Shown: positions 50,308 through 60,355, counted from the first letter of the stretch. The stretch: 64,000 nt of DNA from Herbaspirillum sp. ST 5-3 (GCF_004804275.1 NZ_STGI01000002.1:248001-312000); one strand, 5' to 3'. Numbers and translations: made by a program. The notes: generated from the sequence alone by a model not told the origin.

Positions 50308-52407
50308 ATGAACAAGAAAAGGATTGCGTCATTCATGCTCGACCACTTCAAACCCGCGTCTTCCGCACTGGCAGGAATCGTGATTGCCGGCACCTGCATT
50401 ACCGCGTCCGCCCAGGAACGCTCGCTCGCGCCGGTGAGCGTCACCGCCAATCGCGTTCAGCAACGCCTGTTCGACACGCCCGCCGCGGACGGGCTTGAGC
50501 TCGACTGGCGCGAGGGCGCCGCGCCAGCAGTAAGCATGACGGAAGCCTTGACGGCCGTGCCCGGCATTGCCGTGCGCGACCGACAAAACCTCGCGCAGGA
50601 CGTTCAACTCTCGATCCGCGGCTTCGGCAGCCGGGCGACCTTCGGCTTGCGCGGCAGTCGCTTGCTGGTCGACGGCATTCCGGCATCGACGCCGGACGGG
50701 CAGGGGCAGGCATCGACGGTCAGCATGATCGCCGCGCAGCGCGTCGAGGTGCTGCGCGGGCCATGGGCGCAGATGTATGGCAATGTCGGCGGCGGCGTGA
50801 TGCTGGTGGAAACCCGCCCGGCACCGGATGCGGCGGAGGCCGATATACGGTTTGCGGCAGGTAGTCGCGGGTTTCGGCAGGCGATGCTGAGCGGTGGCGC
50901 GCCGCTCGGCTCCGGACTCGGCATGCGCGCGGATGTGTCCGGATTCGACACCGATGGCGCGCGCGAGCATTCGGCCGCGCGGCGTCGCTATCTTGATCTG
51001 CGCATGGACTGGAAAGCGGATGCAAAAACCTCGCTGCGATTCGGCATCAACGGTTTTTCGCAACCGCTCGCGGAGGATCCGCTGGGACTGGCGCAGGCAG
51101 AGTACCAGCGCAATCCGCGCGGCGTGACTCCCGTGGCCGAGCAATTCAACACCCGCAAGACGGTGGATCAGTACCAGATGGGCGTGGCTGGCGAGCACCG
51201 CCTCGGCGCAATCGACCGGCTTTCGTTCAGCAGCTACGCCGGACAGCGCAAGCTGCGCCAGTTCCTTGCGTTCAGCGGCGCCGCTCTCACCAGTTCCGGC
51301 GGCGTGGTCGATCTGGAGCGCCAGTATTACGGCGCATCGGCCGCATGGCATCACGATTTCCGTACCAGCGACAAGGTGCCTGTGCGCTGGAGCGTCGGCA
51401 GCGAAATCGAGGCCACGCGCGACAAGCGCCTCGGTTTCGTCAATGCCAACGGCAGCGCGGGCGATGTGCGCCGCGACGAAGACAATGACGCCACCGCGTA
51501 CGGGCTGTACGCGCAGGCGGATGCCTACGTGCATCCGGAAGTGCTGCTGTCGGCGGGTGCGCGCTACAGCCGCGTCGACATGCGCGTCGATGATCGCTAC
51601 ATCACATCCGTCAGCCCGGACGACAGTGGCAGCATTTCCTACAGCCGTTTCAGTCCTGTGGTCGGCGTGCTCTGGCATGCGACGGAATCACTCAATACCT
51701 TCGCCAACGTCGGTTACGGATTCGAGACACCCACGCTGAGTGAACTGGCCTATCGCCAAAGTGGCAGCGGCTTCAATTTCGCGCTGCAACCGGCGCGCAG
51801 CCTTCATGCTGAAACCGGCCTGAAGTGGATGCGCAATGGGACATCGCTGCAGGCCACGCTGTTCCGCAGTACCACGGATGGCGAGATCGTGCCCTTGGCC
51901 AACCAGGGCGGGCGGACCATCTTCCGCAATGTCGATGGCGTCGAGCGCTATGGCCTGGAATTGGGCGGCAAGCTGCGTTGGCGGCAAATCGATTGGACGC
52001 TCGCCTATACCTGGCTGCAGGCGCGATTCACGGAAGGTTTTCAAAGTGCTGATGGCAGGACGGTCAATGCGGGGAACCGCTTGCCCGGTACCGCGCGTCA
52101 CACAATCCAGCTTGAAGCTGCGTGGAAGCCAAGCGAGACCTTGCGCTTCGGCGCGGAATTGCATGCGGAGAGCCGCATTCAGGCGGATGATCTGAACACC
52201 GAGGCAGCGCCCGGGTACTTCACGCTCGGCCTCAATGCAGAGCGCGCGTTTCAGGTGGGGTCGCACCGCGCCTCGGCCTTCGTGCGGTTCGACAATCTGC
52301 TGGACCGCAACTACATTGGGTCAGTCATCGTGAATGAATCGAATCGCCGCTTCTATGAACCGGCCGCAGGGCGTGCTGTCCTCGTCGGCATGCGCATTTC
52401 CTTGTGA
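50308..52407 (+). CDS. TonB-dependent outer-membrane receptor
   Basis: The 699-residue protein has a signal peptide (ending near SAQE, about residue 37), a plug domain (40-170, with TEALTAVPGIAVRDRQNLAQDVQLSIRGFG) and a beta-barrel ending in GRAVLVGMRISL, the usual terminal strand. ATG 50308 is used; ATG 50284 is also in frame. It follows the alcohol dehydrogenase/AraC pair, so it may import PQQ, a metal or a substrate for that system; no ligand can be read from the sequence. Confidence 0.92.
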   Translation: MNKKRIASFMLDHFKPASSALAGIVIAGTCITASAQERSLAPVSVTANRVQQRLFDTPAADGLELDWREGAAPAVSMTEALTAVPGIAVRDRQNLAQDVQLSIRGFGSRATFGLRGSRLLVDGIPASTPDGQGQASTVSMIAAQRVEVLRGPWAQMYGNVGGGVMLVETRPAPDAAEADIRFAAGSRGFRQAMLSGGAPLGSGLGMRADVSGFDTDGAREHSAARRRYLDLRMDWKADAKTSLRFGINGFSQPLAEDPLGLAQAEYQRNPRGVTPVAEQFNTRKTVDQYQMGVAGEHRLGAIDRLSFSSYAGQRKLRQFLAFSGAALTSSGGVVDLERQYYGASAAWHHDFRTSDKVPVRWSVGSEIEATRDKRLGFVNANGSAGDVRRDEDNDATAYGLYAQADAYVHPEVLLSAGARYSRVDMRVDDRYITSVSPDDSGSISYSRFSPVVGVLWHATESLNTFANVGYGFETPTLSELAYRQSGSGFNFALQPARSLHAETGLKWMRNGTSLQATLFRSTTDGEIVPLANQGGRTIFRNVDGVERYGLELGGKLRWRQIDWTLAYTWLQARFTEGFQSADGRTVNAGNRLPGTARHTIQLEAAWKPSETLRFGAELHAESRIQADDLNTEAAPGYFTLGLNAERAFQVGSHRASAFVRFDNLLDRNYIGSVIVNESNRRFYEPAAGRAVLVGMRISL

Positions 52408-52426
52408 GACACGCTGCCGGAAATTT

Positions 52427-53455
52427 CTACGCCGTCCGCAAGCCGCAACTGGCTGCGCTCGCCGGCTGCTGTGCAGCAGTCTTGCCATGGCCGGCCTGTT
52501 GTTCCGGCACGAGCTGAATGCCGTTTCTGATCGCGGTCATCTCTGCGAGAATCGAGATCGCGATTTCGGGGGGCGTCTTGCTGCCGAGATGCAGCCCGAT
52601 CGGACCGTGCAGCTTCCCGATCTGGGCATCGGTGAGGTCAAACTGCTTGAGGCGCTCGCGCCGCTTTTCGCTATTCGCGCGTGAGCCGATCGCGCCGACA
52701 TAAAACGCATCGGAACGCAGGGCTTCCATCAGCGCCAGATCGTCCAGCTTCGGATCATGGGTGAGCGCGACGACGGCGCTGCGGGAATCGAGCCGCATCT
52801 CCATCACCAGGTCGTCCGGCATCGCATGGACCACCGGCACTTCGGGCAGGTTCCATGCAGTGCGGTATTCTTCGCGCGGGTCGCACACCACGACCTGGTA
52901 ATCCATCCCGGTCGCGATCTGCGCCAGAAAGCGCGAAAGCTGGCCGGCGCCGATCACAAGCAGACACCAGCGCGGGCCATGGACGGTCACCAGTTCTGTT
53001 TCGCCGAGCAGCAGGCACTGCCCCGCGCGCGCAGGCAGCAATTGCACCTGGCCACGCAACAGATCCAGATGACGAGCCACCAGCTCCTGCTGCGCCACGC
53101 GCTGCAGCAGTTCCGGGATGCGGCTGGCGTCCGACAAGGGCTCCAGCGCGAGCCGAATCGTGCCGCCGCAGGGCAGGCCGAAGCGATGGGCTTCGTCCGC
53201 CGATACGCCGTAGGTGACGATGTGCGGAAGATCCGCGGGTATGCCGTGCATGCGCACGCGCTCGATCAGGTCGTCCTCGATGCAGCCGCCCGACACCGAA
53301 CCGACGACCCGGCCATCGGCGGCCATCGCCATCATTGCGCCCTCGGGACGGGGACTGGAACCCCAGGTCTTGACGACGGTGACAAGCTGGCAGCGCAGCC
53401 CGGCAGCGAGCCAGTCGGCACAGGCTTTCAGAACTTCAAGATCGATGCTGTCCAT
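52427..53455 (-). CDS. xdhC: XdhC/CoxI family molybdenum-cofactor insertion protein
   Basis: The 342-residue protein has the N-terminal XdhC_CoxI domain (residues 10-95, VTVVKTWGSSPRPEGAMMA and GSVSGGCIEDDLI) and a C-terminal Rossmann domain (165-310, LLVIGAGQLSRFLA and GAIGSRANSEKRRERL). Such proteins sulfurate and insert molybdenum cofactor into xanthine-dehydrogenase-like enzymes, matching the molybdenum hydroxylase subunit at 62.6-64 kb. It is convergent with the TonB receptor gene and 82 bases downstream of mmsA. Confidence 0.93.
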   Translation of the reverse strand: MDSIDLEVLKACADWLAAGLRCQLVTVVKTWGSSPRPEGAMMAMAADGRVVGSVSGGCIEDDLIERVRMHGIPADLPHIVTYGVSADEAHRFGLPCGGTIRLALEPLSDASRIPELLQRVAQQELVARHLDLLRGQVQLLPARAGQCLLLGETELVTVHGPRWCLLVIGAGQLSRFLAQIATGMDYQVVVCDPREEYRTAWNLPEVPVVHAMPDDLVMEMRLDSRSAVVALTHDPKLDDLALMEALRSDAFYVGAIGSRANSEKRRERLKQFDLTDAQIGKLHGPIGLHLGSKTPPEIAISILAEMTAIRNGIQLVPEQQAGHGKTAAQQPASAASCGLRTA

Positions 53456-53537
53456 AGCGGATTGTCCTGTTCATATGTCCGGCAAATGATACCTGCCGCC
53501 GTTCCCGATCGCGGCGGCAGGTTTCCGCTGAAGCGCC

Positions 53538-55061
53538 TTACTTCGAGGTCGGCATCGCGAATTCGGCGCCTTTCGCGATCGAGGCCGGCCAGCGCTGCAT
53601 GACTGACTTGTAGTGCGAGTAGAAACGCACGCCTTCTTCGCCATAGGCATGGATGTCGCCGAACAGGCTGCGCTTCCAGCCGCCGAAGCTGTGGAATGCC
53701 ATCGGCACCGGAATCGGCACGTTCACGCCGACCATGCCGACCTTGATCTGCTTGCAGAACTCGCGCGCCGTGCCGCCATCGCGCGTGAACACGCAGGTGC
53801 CATTGCCGAACTCATGCGCGTTGATCAATTCCACCGCGGAAGCGAAGTCGGGAACACGAACCACCGCCAGCACCGGCCCGAAAATCTCTTCGCGATAAAT
53901 CTTCATTTCAGGCCGCACATGATCGAACAGCGTGCCGCCGAGATAGAAGCCGTTTTCATGGCCCGCCAGCTTGAAATCGCGTCCGTCGACCTTCAGATCC
54001 GCGCCTTCTTCCACGCCCGACTGGATGTAACCCATGATCTTTTCGCGATGCTGGCTGGTGACGACCGGTCCCATTTCGGCGGAGAGGTCCATGCCGTCCA
54101 GAATCTTCAGATTGCGCACGCGGGGAATCAGTTTTTCAATCAGCGCATCACCGGTATTGCCGACCGCGACCGCCACCGAGATCGCCATGCAGCGTTCGCC
54201 GGCCGAGCCGTAAGCCGCGCCCATGAGCGCATCGACCGCCTGGTCGAGGTCGGCATCCGGCATCACGATGGCATGGTTCTTCGCGCCGCCCAGCGCCTGC
54301 ACGCGCTTGCCCTTGGCCGCGCCGGTTGCGTAAATATACTCGGCGATCGGTGTCGAACCGACGAAGCTGACGGCGGCGATGTCGGGATGATGCAGGATGG
54401 CGTCCACGACAGTCTTGTCGCCCTGTACCACATTGAACACGCCGTCCGGTAGTCCTGCCTGCTTGAGCAGTTCCGCCATCAAGAGGCTGGGCGAAGGATC
54501 GCGCTCAGAGGGCTTGAGAATGAAGGTATTGCCGCAGGCAATGGCAACAGGAAACATCCACATCGGCACCATTACCGGGAAGTTGAATGGCGTGATGCCG
54601 GCGCATACGCCCAGCGGCTGGCGCATGGCGAAAGCGTCGATGCCAGTCGCGACTTGGGCGGTGTAATCGCCTTTGAGCAACTGCGGAATGCCGCACGCAA
54701 ACTCCACCACTTCGATGCCGCGCTGCACTTCACCCTGCGCGTCGGTGAACACCTTGCCGTGTTCGGCGGTGATCATCGCCGCCAGGTCGTCCTGATGCTG
54801 TTCCAGCAGGGCCTTGTACTTGAACATCACGCGCGCGCGGCGCAGCGGCGATACCTCCGACCACGACTTGAACGCCTTGCCGGCCGCCGCGACCGCCTTG
54901 TCCACTTCGGCGGCATCGCCGAGCGCAACACGTTTCGTCACCCGGCCGGTCGACGGATTGAAGACGTCGGCGAAGCGGCCGGTTGCCGACGGGCTGACAG
55001 CGCCGCCGATGTAATGCTGGATATCTTCCTGCAGATGAACGACTTCTGTTGGGGCATTCAT
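53538..55061 (-). CDS. mmsA: CoA-acylating methylmalonate-semialdehyde dehydrogenase
   Basis: The 507-residue enzyme has Cys291 in GSAGERCMA and lacks the usual general-base Glu (QALGGAKNH replaces ELGGK), the mark of the CoA-acylating ALDH6 group. It turns methylmalonate or malonate semialdehyde into propionyl-CoA or acetyl-CoA in valine, beta-alanine or inositol breakdown. ATG 55061 has AGGAG 9 bases upstream; the open frame to 55349 is not used. It is divergent from the ABC transporter operon across a region with two identical operators. Confidence 0.94.
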   Translation of the reverse strand: MNAPTEVVHLQEDIQHYIGGAVSPSATGRFADVFNPSTGRVTKRVALGDAAEVDKAVAAAGKAFKSWSEVSPLRRARVMFKYKALLEQHQDDLAAMITAEHGKVFTDAQGEVQRGIEVVEFACGIPQLLKGDYTAQVATGIDAFAMRQPLGVCAGITPFNFPVMVPMWMFPVAIACGNTFILKPSERDPSPSLLMAELLKQAGLPDGVFNVVQGDKTVVDAILHHPDIAAVSFVGSTPIAEYIYATGAAKGKRVQALGGAKNHAIVMPDADLDQAVDALMGAAYGSAGERCMAISVAVAVGNTGDALIEKLIPRVRNLKILDGMDLSAEMGPVVTSQHREKIMGYIQSGVEEGADLKVDGRDFKLAGHENGFYLGGTLFDHVRPEMKIYREEIFGPVLAVVRVPDFASAVELINAHEFGNGTCVFTRDGGTAREFCKQIKVGMVGVNVPIPVPMAFHSFGGWKRSLFGDIHAYGEEGVRFYSHYKSVMQRWPASIAKGAEFAMPTSK

Positions 55062-55367
55062 GTTTTCTGGGCTCCTGTTAACAATAGGGTGTGAAACATA
55101 CAAATTCGCCTGCATGCGATATGCAAGCGCCGCGACCGCGCACCATTGCTCCGCCGCCGGGACGATGACGCGTCCGGATCGGCGCCATGCAGTGCAGCAT
55201 TCGCATCTGCGCGCTGCCAGGGGTGCGCCGTGCCAGGTCTCGTGAAACGGACGTGGCGCACCGAGTTTCGGCTTTTCGTTGCAGCAGTGGCTTGCACCGT
55301 CGGCGGAACTTGCCGGTAACGCGCCAGCAGCTGGAATCGTGATTGACATCGGATTCCTCAGCCACTA

Positions 55368-55387
55368 TATTTACCAACGGGTAAATA
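55368..55387. promoter_or_regulatory. Operator 1, 20-bp palindrome
   Basis: TATTTACCAACGGGTAAATA, with 8-bp arms TATTTACC/GGTAAATA and centre AACG. It overlaps the -10 of the rightward promoter and reaches the -10 of the leftward one, so binding should block both. A TetR-type dimeric repressor is inferred from the layout. Confidence 0.85.
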
Positions 55388-55415
55388 ATATATTATGATT
55401 CGGCGAACGGCAAAC

Positions 55416-55435
55416 TATTTACCAACGGGTAAATA
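55416..55435. promoter_or_regulatory. Operator 2, identical 20-bp palindrome
   Basis: The same 20 bases as operator 1, including the asymmetric centre AACG, 48 bp further right. It is adjacent to the -35 of the leftward promoter and in the early transcribed region of the rightward one. Confidence 0.85.
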
Positions 55436-55621
55436 AATATTATTATTCGAGCAGCAGGTAACCGGTTTTTTGCCGGCGGAGTTGTAGTGCGCAGGGACTG
55501 CCTCACGTACCGTCGGTGCAAAAGGCTGAAGAAGAAGTGGAGCGAATGCGCGCATCCGAGCAGAAAGCATGCCTCGGAACGCCAACATAAAGAGCTGTAT
55601 TTCCAACTTGGAGGAGTCAAC

Positions 55622-56872
55622 ATGGATAACTCGAAACATAGCAAGATGCGCCGCAAGGTCCTGCGCACCATGGTCGCCGGCGGTACGCTGGCGGCCGGCA
55701 GCGCGGCATTGCCGTCGCTGGTGCGCGCGCAATCGGACACGGTACGCGTCGGCTTTCCCGTTCCGCTGACCGGCGCGTTCGCAGCCGAAGCGCAAGCCGT
55801 CGTGCGCGGCGCGGAACTGGCGATAAAGGAATTCAACGATGCGGGCGGACTCAATGGTCGCAAAGCCGAATTGCTGGTGCGCGATGACAAGCTCAATCCG
55901 CAAGAGGCCGCCACCCGCACCATCGAACTGATCGACAAGGACAAGGCACACTTCATCGTCGGCTCGGTGTCCTCGGCGGTGCAACTGTCGGTCAACAACG
56001 TGACCAAGCAGCGCAAGGTGATCTACAACTCGATCAGCCAGTCCGACACCATCAACGAGGCGAAAGACTGGAGCCGCTACACCTTTCATGAATGCCTCAA
56101 TCCGCACATGACAGCGGGCGCCGTGGCACGCTACGCAATTCCGAAAATGGGCAAGCGCGTGGTCTTCCTGACGGCCGACTATGCCTACGGCCATGAAATG
56201 GTGCGTGGCTTCCAGACTGCCGGCAAGGCACTCGGCATGGAAGTCCTGGCCGATATCCGTCATCCGCTCGGCACCACCGACTTTTCCAGCTATTTCCCCA
56301 GGATCCTTGCGCTCAAGCCGGATGTCCTGATCGTCTGCAATTTCGGCCGCGATCAGCAGATCGCCTTCAAGCAGGCGAACGACTTCGGCATCAAGAAGCA
56401 GATGAAGATCATTGCGCCCCTGCTGATGCACAACGGTCGCAGCGTCGACGGACACAAGACCTACGAAGGTGTCATTGGCGGCACCGGCTACTACTGGGGC
56501 CTTGAAGGCTCGCTCGCATCGTCGAAGAAATTCAATGATGCGTTCAAGGCATTGCACAAGGGCGTGTACCCGACCGACTACGCCGGTCTCGGTTACGCCG
56601 GCGTGCGCAACGTGCTTGCCGCCGCCAAGGCCGCAGGCACCACCGATACCGAAAAGGTGGTGGATGCACTGCGCGCGGTCAAGGGCGACCTGTACAAGGG
56701 CAACGTGTTCTTCCGCCAGTGCGATCACCAGGCCGTGCAGTCCGTACTGATCATCGAATCGAAAGACCGCTCCGCCGCGGCCAATGACCAGGACATCTTC
56801 AGGATCGTGGCGACGGAAACCTTCGACGAAAGCAAACTGCGGTCCTGCAACGAGCTCGGGCATCAGGCCTGA
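55622..56872 (+). CDS. Liv-type ABC transporter substrate-binding protein, first copy
   Basis: The 416-residue type I periplasmic binding protein opens with a twin-arginine-like leader (KMRRKVLRTMVAGGTLAAGSAALP) ending near VRAQ, then the Leu/Ile/Val-binding fold beginning DTVRVGFPVPLTGAFAAEAQ. GGAGGAG lies 6 bases upstream of ATG 55622. It heads an operon with two permeases and two ATPases. Its motifs are closer to the urea/short-amide/aromatic-acid branch than to classic LivK; the ligand is unknown. Confidence 0.92.
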   Translation: MDNSKHSKMRRKVLRTMVAGGTLAAGSAALPSLVRAQSDTVRVGFPVPLTGAFAAEAQAVVRGAELAIKEFNDAGGLNGRKAELLVRDDKLNPQEAATRTIELIDKDKAHFIVGSVSSAVQLSVNNVTKQRKVIYNSISQSDTINEAKDWSRYTFHECLNPHMTAGAVARYAIPKMGKRVVFLTADYAYGHEMVRGFQTAGKALGMEVLADIRHPLGTTDFSSYFPRILALKPDVLIVCNFGRDQQIAFKQANDFGIKKQMKIIAPLLMHNGRSVDGHKTYEGVIGGTGYYWGLEGSLASSKKFNDAFKALHKGVYPTDYAGLGYAGVRNVLAAAKAAGTTDTEKVVDALRAVKGDLYKGNVFFRQCDHQAVQSVLIIESKDRSAAANDQDIFRIVATETFDESKLRSCNELGHQA

Positions 56873-56978
56873 TTCGAAAACGAGAGGAGGGCGCGCCGGT
56901 TGAACGGCGCTGCCCTCCACGCTGCGCGCATGCTACCCGTTGCGCAGCGCGGAATTCAGCACAACAGTCAGGTTGATC

Positions 56979-57860
56979 ATGGATCTCTCTTTCAGTCTCA
57001 TTGCGCAGCAGCTTGTCACAGGCCTTGCGCTCGGTTCGATATATGTCCTCGTTGGTGTCGGCCTGTCACTGGTTTTCGGCCTGCTTACGATCGTCAATTT
57101 CGCGCATGGCGCGTTCTTCATGGTCGGCGCGTATGTTGGGGTGTTCGTTTTCGCCAGGACGGGCAATTTCTGGTTCTGCATGATCGCGGTTCCGCTTGCC
57201 ACGGGCGCGATCGGCCTCGTGGTCGAACGCTTCCTGGTGCGCCCCTTGTACGGCAGGGGAATCGACTATCCGCTGCTGCTGACCTTCGGCCTGGCCTACG
57301 TCATGATGGATGTGGTCCGCATGGCTTTCGGCGTGCAGGGCGAACAGTTCGACACGCCTGAACTCCTCCAGGGTGCGGTCGATATCGGCATCGGCATGTT
57401 CCCGATCTATCGCCTGTTCCTGATCGCGGTGACGGCGGTGGTGCTGTTGCTCTTGTGGCTGGTGATTGAAAAAACGCGCTTCGGCCTGATCGTGCGTGCC
57501 GGCGCGCGCGACCCGATGGTGCTGCGTGTGCTGGGCATTGATGTGTCGAAGGTTTGGCTGGCCATCTTCGGCGTGGGCACGGCCATCGCCGGGCTGGCGG
57601 GCCTGCTCGCGGCACCGATGCGCGGCGTGTCGCCGGAGATGGGCGTTCCCGTTCTGATCGAGGCCTTCGTCATCACCGTGGTCGGCGGCATGGGCTCGCT
57701 CGGCGGTGCCATTGCAGCCGGCCTTCTGGTGGGCGTTGTCATGAGCTTCACCACCTTGTTCGAGCCTGAACTGGCCGACTTTTCAATGTTCGCCTTGATG
57801 GCGATAACGCTGATCTTCAAGCCGAACGGCTTGTTCGGCCGCAAAGGTTTGATGAGCTGA
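56979..57860 (+). CDS. livH: Branched-chain amino-acid-type ABC permease LivH
   Basis: The 293-residue integral membrane protein has about eight helices and the LivH motifs LVGVGLSLVFGLLTIVNFAHGAFFM and GGMGSLGGAIAAGLLVG. AGG lies upstream of ATG 56979; the frame is open to 56940. It pairs with LivM to form the channel and is 106 bases after the substrate-binding protein gene. Confidence 0.94.
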   Translation: MDLSFSLIAQQLVTGLALGSIYVLVGVGLSLVFGLLTIVNFAHGAFFMVGAYVGVFVFARTGNFWFCMIAVPLATGAIGLVVERFLVRPLYGRGIDYPLLLTFGLAYVMMDVVRMAFGVQGEQFDTPELLQGAVDIGIGMFPIYRLFLIAVTAVVLLLLWLVIEKTRFGLIVRAGARDPMVLRVLGIDVSKVWLAIFGVGTAIAGLAGLLAAPMRGVSPEMGVPVLIEAFVITVVGGMGSLGGAIAAGLLVGVVMSFTTLFEPELADFSMFALMAITLIFKPNGLFGRKGLMS

Positions 57861-57865
57861 TTGCC

Positions 57866-58870
57866 ATGGAAAAAACCTCTTCACCCATTCTCTCCAAACC
57901 GGCTGTCATCGCACCGGCGTACCGCGTTCCGGCTATCGGAAGCCTGCTGGCACGGCATCCCGCCGCAAGCGCAATTGCGGTGCTCGCGCTGTTCCCGCTG
58001 GTATTTCCGTTTTACTCCCTGGCCATCAACATACTGTTGTTCGGCCTGTTCGCGGCGGGCTACAACCTGACCTTCGGTTACACCGGCAAGTTGTCGTTCG
58101 GGCATGCGGCCTTCTTCGGCAGCGGTGCTTACGGCTGCGGCATCCTGATCTCGCAGTTCGGCATGGGCTGGCACATCGCCCTGATTTCCGGCGTGCTGCT
58201 GGCGGGCGTGATCGCGCTGGCCATCGGCCTGCTGGCGATGCGCACGCGCGGCATTTATTTTGCGATGGTCACGCTGGCACTTGCGCAATGCGCCTACTTC
58301 CTGTTCTTCCATGCCACTTCGCTGACAGGCGGCGACAACGGTCTGCGCGGCGTCAACGTGGGCGCCGTCAACCTTGGCTTCGTGAAGCTCGATTTGCTCA
58401 ATCCCTTGACCAAGTACTACTTCACGCTGGTCTTCGTGGCGCTGGCCGTGTGGCTGCTCGCACGCATTCTGCAATCGCCGTTCGGCGCGATCCTCGAAGC
58501 CTTGCGTGAAAACGAGCATCGCGCACGAGCCTGCGGCGTCAACGTCGAACGCACGCGACTGCTGTCGCTGGTGATCTCCGGCATGATCTGCGGTCTGGCC
58601 GGGGCACTGAACGCCATCAACCTTTCGACGGTGTCGATCGACAGCCTGTCCTACCACACCTCGGGGCAGGTCATGATGATGACGCTGCTGGGCGGCATGG
58701 GAACCTTCTTCGGCCCCTTCATCGGCGCCGGCATGTTTCTCGGCATCGAGCACATCGTCACGGGTTTCACCGAGCGCTGGCAAATGATCGTCGGCGTCAT
58801 CTTCATCGTCCTTGTGCTCTTCTTCCCGAAAGGCATCTGGGGCACTGTTCTGGATTGGTACAAGAAATGA
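57866..58870 (+). CDS. livM: Branched-chain amino-acid-type ABC permease LivM
   Basis: The 334-residue membrane protein has the LivM blocks YNLTFGYTGKLSFGHAAFFGSGAY and LGGMGTFFGPFIGAG. It is 5 bases after livH and its stop overlaps the livG start (ATGA), so the genes are coupled. Confidence 0.94.
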   Translation: MEKTSSPILSKPAVIAPAYRVPAIGSLLARHPAASAIAVLALFPLVFPFYSLAINILLFGLFAAGYNLTFGYTGKLSFGHAAFFGSGAYGCGILISQFGMGWHIALISGVLLAGVIALAIGLLAMRTRGIYFAMVTLALAQCAYFLFFHATSLTGGDNGLRGVNVGAVNLGFVKLDLLNPLTKYYFTLVFVALAVWLLARILQSPFGAILEALRENEHRARACGVNVERTRLLSLVISGMICGLAGALNAINLSTVSIDSLSYHTSGQVMMMTLLGGMGTFFGPFIGAGMFLGIEHIVTGFTERWQMIVGVIFIVLVLFFPKGIWGTVLDWYKK

Positions 58871-59619
58871 ACGCTTCCGCCATCCTCAGCACCCGCAACA
58901 TCACGAAAAAGTTCGGCGGATTTACCGCCAACAAGGATGTCAGCGTCGATTTTCCGAAGGGGAAGCTGACTGCCATCATCGGGCCGAACGGTGCGGGAAA
59001 GTCCACGTTCTTCAACATGGTGTCGGGCAGCTTCGCTCCGACCTCGGGCGACATCCTGTTCGACGGCAAGAGCGTCGTCGGCCTCAAGCCGCATGAGTTC
59101 GCGAAGGCCGGCATCTCGAAGTCGTTCCAGATCACCAACCTTTTTCCGGCGCTGACCGTGCTGGAGAACGTACGGGTCGCGGTGCAATCGATGCACAGCG
59201 CCTACGACCTCTGGACTCCGCGCAGTCGCCGCGCCGAGTGGGTGGAACAGGCGGAGCGCTTGCTGGAGCTGGTCGGCCTGCAGGACAAGCGACGCGAGAG
59301 GGCGGAAAACCTGGCACACGGCGAACAGCGCAGCCTGGAAATCGCGGTCGCACTCGCCTGCGATCCGAAGCTGTTGCTGCTCGATGAACCGACCGCCGGC
59401 ATGAGTCCGGAAGAGACGCGGGTCATCATGGACCTGATCCTCAAGCTGCTGGAGCATCGCACTGTCGGATTGGTCGAACACAAGATGAAACTCGTCATGG
59501 GCGTGAGCGACAACATCATCGTCCTGCATCACGGCGAACTGCTGGCGCAGGGCGCACCGGATGAAATCCGGTCCAATGAAGAAGTGAAGCGCGTCTATCT
59601 GGGCAAGGGGAATCACTGA
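58867..59619 (+). CDS. livG: ABC transporter ATPase LivG
   Basis: The 250-residue ATPase has Walker A GPNGAGKST (about 42-50), signature LAHGEQRSLE, Walker B LLLLDEPTAG and an H-loop in VGLVEHKM. Start ATG 58867 overlaps the livM stop by 4 bases; livF starts on its last base. Confidence 0.95.
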   Translation: MNASAILSTRNITKKFGGFTANKDVSVDFPKGKLTAIIGPNGAGKSTFFNMVSGSFAPTSGDILFDGKSVVGLKPHEFAKAGISKSFQITNLFPALTVLENVRVAVQSMHSAYDLWTPRSRRAEWVEQAERLLELVGLQDKRRERAENLAHGEQRSLEIAVALACDPKLLLLDEPTAGMSPEETRVIMDLILKLLEHRTVGLVEHKMKLVMGVSDNIIVLHHGELLAQGAPDEIRSNEEVKRVYLGKGNH

Positions 59620-60341
59620 TGGCAGAGCAGGCAATTTTGTCGGTGGACAAACTCAACGCATGGTATGGGCGCAGCCACATCCTGCAAGGCGTGAGCTTTC
59701 ACGTGATGCCGGGTGAGGTGGTGTCCCTGATCGGACGCAACGGCGCAGGCAAGACGACGTCCATGAAGAGCATCATGGGCTTGTTGTCCCGCACTTCCGG
59801 TTCTGTCCGTTTTGATGGAAACGATATCCTGCAGGAACCGGCACATCAGCGCTTCCATCGCGGACTCGCCTATGTCTTCGAAGAGCGGCGCATCGTTCCG
59901 GGATTGACGGTGATGGAAAATATCGAGCTCGGCGTCATGGCCTCGCCCGAAGATCGCCGCCGCACACGCGAGGTGGTCGAGGAAATCGCGGAGACTTTCC
60001 CTCGGCTCAAGGAACGCCTGTCGCAGGAAGCGGTCACGATGTCGGGCGGCGAACAGCAGATGCTGGCGATTGCCCGCGCGATGGCAGCGCGGCCGAAGAT
60101 GATCATGCTCGACGAGCCGAGCGAAGGCATCATGCCCAAGCTGGTCGATGAAATGTTCGAGTACTTCGAGGCCCTGAAGAAACGCGGCGTCACCATTCTG
60201 CTCGTCGAGCAAAGCGTGGAACACGCACTGCGCATCTCCGATCGCGCCTACATCATGGACCAGGGGGAGATCGTCTACGAGTCCACCGCCAAGGCGCTGC
60301 TGGCGGACGAGCAGATGCAGGAGCGCTATTGCTCGGTGTGA
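59619..60341 (+). CDS. livF: ABC transporter ATPase LivF
   Basis: The 240-residue ATPase has Walker A GRNGAGKTT, signature MSGGEQQML and Walker B MIMLDEPSEG. The start shares one base with the livG stop (TGATG). It completes the importer. The last codons sit in a 12-bp tandem duplication. Confidence 0.95.
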   Translation: MAEQAILSVDKLNAWYGRSHILQGVSFHVMPGEVVSLIGRNGAGKTTSMKSIMGLLSRTSGSVRFDGNDILQEPAHQRFHRGLAYVFEERRIVPGLTVMENIELGVMASPEDRRRTREVVEEIAETFPRLKERLSQEAVTMSGGEQQMLAIARAMAARPKMIMLDEPSEGIMPKLVDEMFEYFEALKKRGVTILLVEQSVEHALRISDRAYIMDQGEIVYESTAKALLADEQMQERYCSV

Positions 60342-60355
60342 CACTCGGTGTGACG
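60332..60355. repeat. 12-bp tandem duplication at the livF stop
   Basis: CTCGGTGTGACA is followed directly by CTCGGTGTGACG, 11 of 12 bases identical. The first copy contains the livF stop codon and the second contributes the left arm of the next hairpin. Confidence 0.85.

Larger units (their letters stand above)
55062..55621. promoter_or_regulatory. Divergent control region between mmsA and the liv-type operon
   Basis: Rightward promoter: TTGACA (55343-55348), 17-base spacer, TATATT (55366-55371). Leftward promoter: on the minus strand TTGCCG (55413-55408), 17-base spacer, TATTAT (55390-55385). Two identical palindromes (separate entries) lie over or beside these elements. No protein gene is supported in these 560 bases; open frames on both strands are shadows. 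Confidence 0.75.
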
